Under the pieces are notes generated by a model, which ran no database searches, had not been told where the DNA came from, and saw only the letters and a list, made by a program, of their open reading frames with translations. 9,878 bases of DNA from Candidatus Thorarchaeota archaeon (lineage in GTDB: Archaea > Asgardarchaeota > Thorarchaeia > Thorarchaeales > Thorarchaeaceae), in contig CP070658.1 in assembly GCA_020355105.1 (NCBI GenBank), positions 1,015,699 to 1,025,576 of the forward strand. The letters run 5' to 3'. A program made the position numbers and the translations under genes. This document shows, one piece after another, positions 6,339 through 9,878 of the stretch. Each line of letters starts with the position of its first letter. Position 1 is the first letter of the stretch.

Positions 6339-6417
6339 GGAAGGGAGAAGTACAGGCGGCGGTGATAGAGAAACTGGGGATTTGCCCTTCTCACATTGCT
6401 GAGCACCCTTTCCTTAT
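6339..6417 (+). repeat. Dispersed intergenic repeat, copy R6 (long subtype)
   Basis: GGAAGGGAGAAGTACAGGCG, then GCGGTGATAGAGAAACTGGG, GATTTGCCCTTCTCACATTG and CTGAGCACCCTTTCCTTATG. It follows the MoaD-like gene by 59 bp and lies in a convergent intergenic region, so a promoter role for a + gene is unlikely for this copy. Bases 6418-6565 hold two hairpins (see neighbours). Confidence 0.9.
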
Positions 6418-6457
6418 GCATTGTCCTGCTCTGAATGAGCGACTAGTATTTGTCAAA

Positions 6458-6475
6458 CCGACCTACAAAGGTCGG
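6458..6475. other. Perfect 7-bp hairpin
   Basis: CCGACCT ACAA AGGTCGG is a perfect stem with a four-base loop between R6 and the zinc-finger gene's terminator. No T-run follows on either strand. It could be an RNA stabilising element at the 3' end of the MoaD-R6 transcript, or a protein site. Confidence 0.45.
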
Positions 6476-6487
6476 CATATCCGTTCT

Positions 6488-6537
6488 GCAAAAGAAACAG
6501 ATGCGGAGGCCAATCAAAGTGAAACCATGACCTCCGC
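6488..6537 (-). terminator. Terminator of the small zinc-finger gene
   Basis: Read on the minus strand, GCGGAGG (6537-6531) pairs perfectly with CCTCCGC (6509-6503) over a 21-base loop, followed by the T-rich GTTTCTTTTGC. It begins 29 bp after the stop of the 57-residue gene. Stem plus T-tract fits termination on this strand. Confidence 0.5.
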
Positions 6538-6565
6538 CAAATCTCAGATGCTGAAGTTGACAGGA

Positions 6566-6739
6566 TCAAAGCTTCGCTTCAAAGGCCTCCATACACTTCT
6601 CTGTGTCGAATTGGTAGCTCTTGTCCCCTACATCGAGCTGGTAGTGTCCACCAGGACGCATTCTGCTACCACATTCATCGCAAGTGACATCTAGCTTCCC
6701 ACCAATCACGCTCACGAATTTCTTTATTCTCTCGGCCAT
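6566..6739 (-). CDS. Small TRASH/YHS-like treble-clef protein (57 aa)
   Basis: This short gene is easy to miss: MAERIKKFVSVIGG, then KLDVTCDECGSRMRPGGHYQ and KSYQFDTEKCMEAFEAKL. It has CDEC (residues 20-23 of the 57-residue form) and a later Y-x-F-D-x-x-x-C-x-x-x-F (Cys49). This resembles the YHS/TRASH metal-binding pattern (C-x2-C ... YxFC-x3-C-x3-F) with Asp in place of the third Cys. His32 could be a further ligand. An ATG two codons upstream (6745) is too close to the Shine-Dalgarno GGAAGGAG; the ATG at 6739 has proper spacing (about eight bases). Its coherent codon pattern, SD, motif and downstream hairpin with T-tract all support a real gene. Role: probably zinc- or other metal-binding; no target is known. 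Confidence 0.72.
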   Translation of the reverse strand: MAERIKKFVSVIGGKLDVTCDECGSRMRPGGHYQLDVGDKSYQFDTEKCMEAFEAKL

Positions 6740-6817
6740 TGACATTTCTCCTTCCGACTTGGCCGGCAGTCTGAATCAGTACCTTTGACCAGGTCGAACA
6801 GCAAACAATGCCAACAC

Positions 6818-6836
6818 TCCTACATAAACCATTTCG
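6818..6836 (-). promoter_or_regulatory. Possible promoter of the small zinc-finger gene
   Basis: On the minus strand CCGAAATGG precedes TTTATGTA (about 6829-6822), resembling an archaeal BRE plus TATA element. Transcription would begin near 6797, giving a leader of about 58 bases that includes the Shine-Dalgarno. Confidence 0.35.
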
Positions 6837-6847
6837 GTAAGAACATT

Positions 6848-6929
6848 GGATGCGTAGAAGTGGAGGTGGTCTTGAGATAGTATATTGAGGGGTTGTCCAT
6901 TTCGCATCGCTGAGCACCCTTTCATTCTG
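6848..6929 (+). repeat. Dispersed intergenic repeat, copy R7 (divergent)
   Basis: GGATGCGTAGAAGTGGAGGT, then GGTCTTGAGATAGTATATTG, AGGGGTTGTCCATTTCGCAT and CGCTGAGCACCCTTTCATTCTG (core shortened here to CTGAGCACCCTTTCATTCTG). The 5' and middle parts have drifted most of any complete copy, but the GCTGAGCACC-CTTTCATT core is intact. It is the last copy seen in the window. Confidence 0.85.
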
Positions 6930-6994
6930 TAGCCACTCAATTACAATCTGGGAACGTAGCCCTCCATAAGCATAGGGCACTCATTGATGAAAGG

Positions 6995-7201
6995 ATGGCC
7001 ATAACCAGCCTGTTCACTCCGGCCGGGGAGTTCGGGCTCTTCACACTAGAAACCTCAAGCTCTGTTGTAGAAGACAATCGCAGATATTACGAACGCATTC
7101 TTGCACGGTCACATCCCTTCGAGGTTGAGTGGACCGCAACTACCTTGTCAAAAGATTTAGTGAAGATTGCTTATATATCTCAAAAAGAAAGATACTCATA
7201 G
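6995..7201 (+). CDS. Hypothetical small ORF (68 aa), doubtful
   Basis: Starts MAITSLFTPAGEFGLFTLE and ends ...SQKERYS. I do not recognise a family. The frame is open well upstream into R7 without a start codon, and there is no properly spaced ribosome-binding site. It ends across the TATA element of the next gene, so it may be a decayed gene or chance. Bases 6930-7209 otherwise show only the promoter at 7169-7178. Confidence 0.25.
   Translation: MAITSLFTPAGEFGLFTLETSSSVVEDNRRYYERILARSHPFEVEWTATTLSKDLVKIAYISQKERYS
7169..7178 (+). promoter_or_regulatory. TATA element of the winged-helix membrane protein gene
   Basis: GCTTATATAT is a strong archaeal TATA match. Transcription about 25 bp downstream would start near 7200, giving a leader of ten bases or less before the ATG at 7210. 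This supports that start over the GTG at 7129, which lies upstream of the TATA box. Confidence 0.6.
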
Positions 7202-7209
7202 AATTGAAA

Positions 7210-8004
7210 ATGACCCGGGCACGAGGACATGACGAAGGAGTGTTGAAAGCCCTCTCCAACTCCACACGGAGAGAGATAGTGAACCAGATTGCAGAGAAGG
7301 GAAGTGCAACCTACACCGAGATCATGCAGGTTCTGGGGCTTGATCCCCCACTTGAGAGTGGAAGGTTCAACTATCACTTGAAGGAGCTAGCTGATGCTGG
7401 CCTCATCGAGCGTGTCAATGGTGACTACCAACTAACTGACCTTGGGACGAAGGCACTCGTCCTGTTGGACCAAGTGAGAGATGAACCATTGGTTGATAGA
7501 CATGGCGTTCTCTCGGCTGCAATCTCGATGAGTCCTAGAGAAGAGATTCGTCTTTTTGCAAACCAGATGAAGATCATGCTGGCAATCATGTCAATGGTTA
7601 TCAGTCCCATCGTTGCGGTCTTCAGTCGCTGGCTTACTCCAATCCTTCTACTCCTCTTCTTCTTGGGACTTGTACTTGCTCTTCAGTCTGGAAGCTATCT
7701 TTACAACCTTGCTAGAAGACACGGTCTAGGTCTTTCAACGCTACTACTGCTTGACCAGAACTGGTTCCTGATCAGGTCCCCGAATAGAGGTAACTTTCTG
7801 GCGTTCACTGCCGTTGCAGTCACTAGTCTTGTGGTCTTTGTCACATACATCATGCTGGCTGCTACTGGAGTCATAACGTTCGTGTCAAGAGTTGGAGTGG
7901 CAATGCTTGGAGTGTCGATACTTCTTGCACCCATCGCCTTTGTAATTGCGGTAGTCGCAATCCAGAAAGCAGAGGAAATGGAGTCGACAAATCGTGAACA
8001 GTGA
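7210..8004 (+). CDS. Winged-helix regulator fused to four membrane helices
   Basis: This 264-residue protein has an N-terminal ArsR-like winged helix. GVLKALSNSTRREIVNQIA (10-28) forms the first helices. SGRFNYHLKELADAGLIERV (50-69) is the recognition helix and start of the wing, and GDYQLTDLGTKAL (71-83) completes the wing and the following helix. The C-terminal half is hydrophobic, with predicted membrane helices at about 122-138, 143-160, 197-218 and 228-250, and a short charged tail. Such architecture, seen in archaea, suggests a membrane-tethered transcription factor that senses a membrane signal; this is inference. The ATG at 7210 is chosen from the TATA box at 7169-7178; an upstream GTG (7129) would add 27 residues. 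Codons 154-184 lie in a 92-bp segment that reappears 548 bp downstream with one mismatch. Confidence 0.85.
   Translation: MTRARGHDEGVLKALSNSTRREIVNQIAEKGSATYTEIMQVLGLDPPLESGRFNYHLKELADAGLIERVNGDYQLTDLGTKALVLLDQVRDEPLVDRHGVLSAAISMSPREEIRLFANQMKIMLAIMSMVISPIVAVFSRWLTPILLLLFFLGLVLALQSGSYLYNLARRHGLGLSTLLLLDQNWFLIRSPNRGNFLAFTAVAVTSLVVFVTYIMLAATGVITFVSRVGVAMLGVSILLAPIAFVIAVVAIQKAEEMESTNREQ
7669..7760 (+). repeat. Source copy of a 92-bp direct duplication
   Basis: Internal coding segment (helix 2 end and the loop LYNLARRHGLGLSTLLLLDQ) repeated at 8217-8308 with one substitution (7691 G versus 8239 A) and no indel. Confidence 0.95.
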
Positions 8005-8161
8005 GAATCAAGCAGAGCGAGATTTGGATAGGTTGCTTCTGCTACTATCAGAACCTCTCACAAGACTAATACTATCTGTCCTTGCTGGCGTAAATCCAGA
8101 TATTCTCTGCTCTCTGCCGATTTCGGAATCTAGTGCAGATGACTGTGAAGAGGTCCCTTGA
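7994..8161 (+). CDS. Possible 55-residue ORF overlapping the regulator's 3' end
   Basis: A GTG start at 7994 overlaps the end of the preceding gene by 11 bases and reads NSENQAERDLDRLLLLLSEP then LTRLILSVLAG. The LSEPLTRLILSVL stretch resembles the first helix of ArsR-type winged-helix domains (compare LSNSTRREIV in the neighbour). It stops at 8159-8161 without a recognition helix. It could be the N-terminal remnant of a paralogous regulator, or chance. No ribosome-binding site is convincing. Confidence 0.25.
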   Translation: MNSENQAERDLDRLLLLLSEPLTRLILSVLAGVNPDILCSLPISESSADDCEEVP

Positions 8162-8216
8162 TTCTTCATGATGCCTCTGAGTGAATGCACTAGAAGCCTG
8201 TAGTTCTTGGGGCAGG

Positions 8217-8308
8217 CTTGTACTTGCTCTTCAGTCTGAAAGCTATCTTTACAACCTTGCTAGAAGACACGGTCTAGGTCTTTCAACGCTACTACTGCTT
8301 GACCAGAA
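8217..8308 (+). repeat. 92-bp duplicate of the regulator gene's internal segment
   Basis: Identical to 7669-7760 except one base. A shorter match (TTCTTGGG, 8204-8211 versus 7660-7667) lies just before it. The coding frame is kept (LVLALQSESYLYNLARRHGL...) and ends in TAA at 8310-8312 right after the duplicated block. On the opposite strand the insert forms the new 3' end of the membrane-protein ORF at 8309-8741. The near-identity implies a very recent event, gene conversion, or an assembly join. Confidence 0.92.
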
Positions 8309-8741
8309 GTAATGTAATTCCCAGGGGGTGCAGTGAATCGATAGAGGCCCTCAGGGACGAAATCGAAATACCCGTTCTCAACTGGACTCCACGACCAAAG
8401 CATCTTTCTTCTACAAAAATACGGTTCAATGAAGCATAGGTCAATCAATGAGCACATTGACCCCGAAAGTAGTGCTCCTATCCAATTGAAAGGGTTGGTG
8501 AACGAAATGACGATAAATGACCCCTGGATTACAACGATCCACATAAACGGAATCCAACATTGGCACGCGAAGGATGAAGCAGCAATTGGCCTCTGTGTAT
8601 CGGTAGTATCCGAGTTCCGATACATAGTATAGAAACAGTCAGAATGAAGACTGCTTGGAAAGCTGATGCCCACCCTGATATATTCCACAGGAGCCAGCCA
8701 GTACATATGCAGAGAAACAGTGAACCACCGGTCAGTAACAT
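8260..8741 (-). pseudogene. Frameshifted multi-helix membrane protein gene
   Basis: The first 36 codons from the ATG at 8741 read MLLTGGSLFLCICTGWLLWN... AFQAVFILTV and would make membrane helices. The frame then fails into a Pro/Arg-rich tail. Adding one T in the run at 8633-8635 (AAA on the plus strand) restores a continuous protein: ...FILTVFYTMYRNSDTTDTQR, then WIPFMWIVVIQGSFIVISF and NWIGALLSGSMCSLIDLCF (two more helices), then a soluble end VENGYFDFVPEGLYRFTAPP. After GNYIT the frame enters the 92-bp duplication, so the native C-terminus is lost as well. The gene begins 17 bp after the RHH gene and was probably its operon partner. Either a true pseudogene or a homopolymer sequencing error plus rearranged end. 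I do not recognise the family. Confidence 0.6.
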
Positions 8742-8757
8742 ACTGAGGCGCAGCTGT

Positions 8758-8949
8758 TCACACTCTTTTCCAATCGTCTTCTAAAGAAGACTTAGCGGCG
8801 CTTCTCTCAATTTCCTCATGATGTTCTAGATGGATTCGTATTGCCTCTCTTACGAAGGAGGCGAATCCTTTCCAAGAGTTTCTCTTACCAAGATTGCCGA
8901 AGCGATTTCGGAGTTCCCGCGGGACCCGTATCATAATGTCATCACTCAT
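8758..8949 (-). CDS. Ribbon-helix-helix (CopG/MetJ-type) DNA-binding protein
   Basis: This 63-residue protein has the RHH plan. IMIRVPRELRNRF (5-17) is the beta strand that enters the DNA major groove plus the start of helix 1. KGFASFVREAIRIHLEHHEE (27-46) is helix 2, with the typical S-x-F-V-R-E-A-I. The tail is charged. The ATG at 8949 is supported by AAGGA nine to ten bases upstream; a TTG at 8982 would add 11 residues without SD support. RHH proteins act as dimers, often as antitoxins or autoregulators. The palindromes upstream (8965-9033) are likely operator sites shared with the divergent gene. The next gene on the same strand is the broken membrane protein, a candidate effector in the same operon. 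Confidence 0.85.
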   Translation of the reverse strand: MSDDIMIRVPRELRNRFGNLGKRNSWKGFASFVREAIRIHLEHHEEIERSAAKSSLEDDWKRV

Positions 8950-8964
8950 GAAGTCAACATCCTT

Positions 8965-9033
8965 GGCCCAATGGGCCGACAAATGTATACAGATATAGAC
9001 ATCTTTATATACATTTCGTTAACATATGTATAC
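8965..9033. promoter_or_regulatory. Palindrome-rich divergent promoter/operator
   Basis: It contains a perfect dyad GGCCCA A TGGGCC (8965-8977) in the RHH gene leader. A perfect 9-bp inverted repeat pairs AAATGTATA (8981-8989) with TATACATTT (9008-9016). A further ATGTATAC lies at 9026-9033, next to the palindromes GTTAAC (9018-9023) and CATATG. TATA-like CTTTATATA (9003-9011) serves the + gene, with a start near 9033; CTATATCTG (9000-8992, minus) could serve the RHH gene. Three ATGTATA half-sites overlapping both promoters suggest autoregulation by the RHH protein. Confidence 0.6.
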
Positions 9034-9084
9034 ACCAGTTCTGAGAATATCACACTCAGAACTCAAAATGAGGTGAAGTCTAGA

Positions 9085-9444
9085 ATGCCTTTGAGATTCC
9101 TAACAAGACTGACAAAGGGTGCGGGTCCGTACCACATATTCTATGTGCCCAAGTATGTGAAAGAGTTCTATGGTCTCAAATCCGGGAGCTATAAGGGCGG
9201 AGTTACCCTGAAGAATGGTACAACGGCGAGCTATAGAATCCATCTATCAATATACAGGAATACCTTGCGTGGCCGTGTCCCAGAGTCAGCAGGTTTCCCG
9301 AAGAGCATTGTCGAGATTTGGATGTACCCCCACACTTGGATACCGCCAGTCAAGGGACCAACCCAAACCGAAATGATCGCATCAGAGTGGCCCATATTGC
9401 CCAATGAATACGCCGATACATTCAGCACGAACTACAGCTCATGA
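9085..9444 (+). CDS. Small protein with AbrB-like N-terminal region (119 aa), hypothetical
   Basis: I do not recognise a named family. The first 40 residues (RLTKGAGPYHIFYVPKYVKE then FYGLKSGSYKGGV) resemble the SpoVT/AbrB swapped-hairpin pattern 'I-x-I-P-K-x-V-x-x-x-L-G-L-K-x-G-D'. VEIWMYPHTWIPPVKGPTQT and a Ser/Tyr-rich tail follow, with no membrane segment. An in-frame start at 8830 would run through the opposite-strand RHH gene. The ATG at 9085 is preferred because GAGGTGA (9070-9076) lies eight bases upstream and a TATA box is at 9003-9011. It is divergent from the RHH gene and shares its operator region, so the two are probably co-regulated. It could be a transcription factor or the partner of a toxin-antitoxin-like pair; no catalytic motif is visible. 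Confidence 0.7.
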   Translation: MPLRFLTRLTKGAGPYHIFYVPKYVKEFYGLKSGSYKGGVTLKNGTTASYRIHLSIYRNTLRGRVPESAGFPKSIVEIWMYPHTWIPPVKGPTQTEMIASEWPILPNEYADTFSTNYSS

Positions 9445-9564
9445 CGAACCTCAGTCATTCTGGCGCAGCGTTAGAGTTTCAGTCCCAACATAGCCGATTA
9501 GAATGGCATCATCCCATCTCCTGCTTCATATTTGATGTCATCGTGACGCAGAGAGGTGATTGAA

Positions 9565-9669
9565 ATGAGGACTGGAAATCAACTACTGTATTGGTATTTA
9601 CTGTGCTCATCATGCTCTATAATGCTAATGACGGTTTTGTGCCTAGTTGTCATGGGAATGAATGTGTAG
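9565..9669 (+). CDS. Possible 34-residue single-helix membrane peptide
   Basis: Reads MRTGNQLLYWYLLCSSCSIM then LMTVLCLVVMGMNV: a short polar start, then one uninterrupted hydrophobic helix with three cysteines. It is preceded by GAGAGGTGAT (9551-9560), one of the best matches in the window to the archaeal anti-Shine-Dalgarno, four bases before the ATG. It lies 120 bp after the AbrB-like gene in the same direction. Size and composition recall small membrane-active peptides, but no family is recognised. It overlaps the minus-strand ORF at 9579-9803; at most one is likely real. Confidence 0.4.
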   Translation: MRTGNQLLYWYLLCSSCSIMLMTVLCLVVMGMNV

Positions 9670-9803
9670 GAATTCGTATCAACCTCTGAGTGGAGCTTCC
9701 CGTACTGAAACTGATACATTCGTTCACTAAACCTGCTCCATGTCAAATGATTGCTGTCTATCTTGTATCTGATATCTGTCCAGATAGCATGCAGCCCCTT
9801 CAC
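9579..9803 (-). CDS. Doubtful 74-residue ORF
   Basis: A GTG start with no ribosome-binding site; residues such as TWSRFSERMYQFQYGKL and PMTTRHKTVISIIEHDEH match no family I know. It overlaps the + strand peptide ORF. Listed because it is the longest frame in the last 430 bases, which otherwise hold no recognisable gene. Confidence 0.2.
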   Translation of the reverse strand: MKGLHAIWTDIRYKIDSNHLTWSRFSERMYQFQYGKLHSEVDTNSYTFIPMTTRHKTVISIIEHDEHSKYQYSS

Positions 9804-9823
9804 AATGCAAAACCGGATGGTAC

Positions 9824-9849
9824 AAGGTCAGCTCTGTCCACCTGACCTT
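9824..9849. other. Perfect 8-bp hairpin near window end
   Basis: AAGGTCAG (9824-9831) pairs with CTGACCTT (9842-9849) over a ten-base loop. An alternative stem ACCTG (9840-9844) with CAGGT (9851-9855) overlaps it. Followed by GCATCTTTAAGCC with only a short T-run. Terminator, leader structure or protein site cannot be told apart without the flanking sequence. Confidence 0.4.
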
Positions 9850-9878
9850 ACAGGTGCATCTTTAAGCCTGCGAGTCAA

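Noticed and set aside
6362..6694. 110-residue + strand ORF
   Set aside because: Starts inside repeat R6, has no ribosome-binding site, and runs antisense through the zinc-finger gene and its terminator.
828..6929. CRISPR array or canonical integron attC array
   Set aside because: Copies are 0.5-1.8 kb apart with genes between, so this is not CRISPR. The attC core motifs (RYYYAAC/GTTRRRY) and an integrase gene are not seen.
6675..6980. 101-residue minus ORF
   Set aside because: Covers repeat R7 and the promoter and 5' end of the zinc-finger gene in another frame; low-complexity, no family resemblance.
8008..8190. 60-residue minus ORF rich in Ser/Arg
   Set aside because: No ribosome-binding site, no family match, and biased composition typical of a shadow frame.
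8830..9084. Long N-terminal extension of the AbrB-like protein
   Set aside because: Antisense to the RHH gene and runs through the palindromic promoter; the ATG at 9085 has a well-spaced SD.
9824..9849. tRNA at the window end
   Set aside because: Only one hairpin is present; no cloverleaf, T-loop or anticodon arm could be built around it.

Overview
The window looks archaeal. Several genes have archaeal-type TATA elements (TTTATATA, CTTATATAT, CTTTATATA) 25-50 bases upstream of their starts. Some appear leaderless, and the Shine-Dalgarno (SD) sites that do occur resemble GAGGTGAT. The gene set also fits: a stand-alone RAM-domain protein, a membrane-anchored winged-helix regulator and a tiny treble-clef protein. 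An Asgard (Thorarchaeia-like) host is my best guess, but it is inference only.

Layout. At 1-1114 lie the 3' two-thirds of a glutamate dehydrogenase gene and a small Lrp/AsnC-type RAM-domain protein. At 1205-2960 is an arsenic-resistance module: a broken arsR 3' fragment, a promoter/operator, an ACR3-type arsenite efflux permease and a CxC-type ArsR repressor. At 3103-4083 is a CaCA-family (Na+/Ca2+ exchanger-like) antiporter. At 4233-5766 a GNAT acetyltransferase converges on a toroid protein with prenyltransferase/squalene-cyclase-like repeats, with a terminator hairpin between them. At 6034-6279 is a MoaD/ThiS-like beta-grasp protein. At 6566-6739 (minus) is a 57-residue zinc-finger-like protein followed by its own terminator. 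At 7210-8004 is a winged-helix protein with four membrane helices. The last 1.9 kb looks accessory: a duplicated 92-bp piece of the previous gene, a frameshifted membrane-protein gene behind a ribbon-helix-helix (RHH) regulator, a divergent AbrB-like small protein across a palindrome-rich promoter, and a possible 34-residue one-helix peptide.

The most striking structure is a dispersed 70-80 bp repeat, seen seven times between 828 and 6929. It is always in the + orientation, always intergenic, and roughly one per gene or gene pair regardless of gene direction. Its 3' core GCTGAGCACCCTTTCATTTTG is nearly invariant in six copies (the quoted core is one base over 20; its key parts are GCTGAGCACC and CTTTCATTTTG). 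The copies parcel the region into cassette-like units. In one case the repeat plus the adjoining arsR 3' end is duplicated on both sides of acr3-arsR, which shows directly that a whole module was amplified or exchanged. No copy was found after 6929, where the accessory-looking region begins.

How the genes work together: acr3 and arsR form a self-contained arsenite efflux and sensing unit. The gdh and RAM genes are probably linked through amino-acid sensing. The RHH gene and the membrane gene behind it look like one operon, and the RHH protein probably controls the shared divergent promoter. The other genes are single units between repeats with no evident shared pathway.
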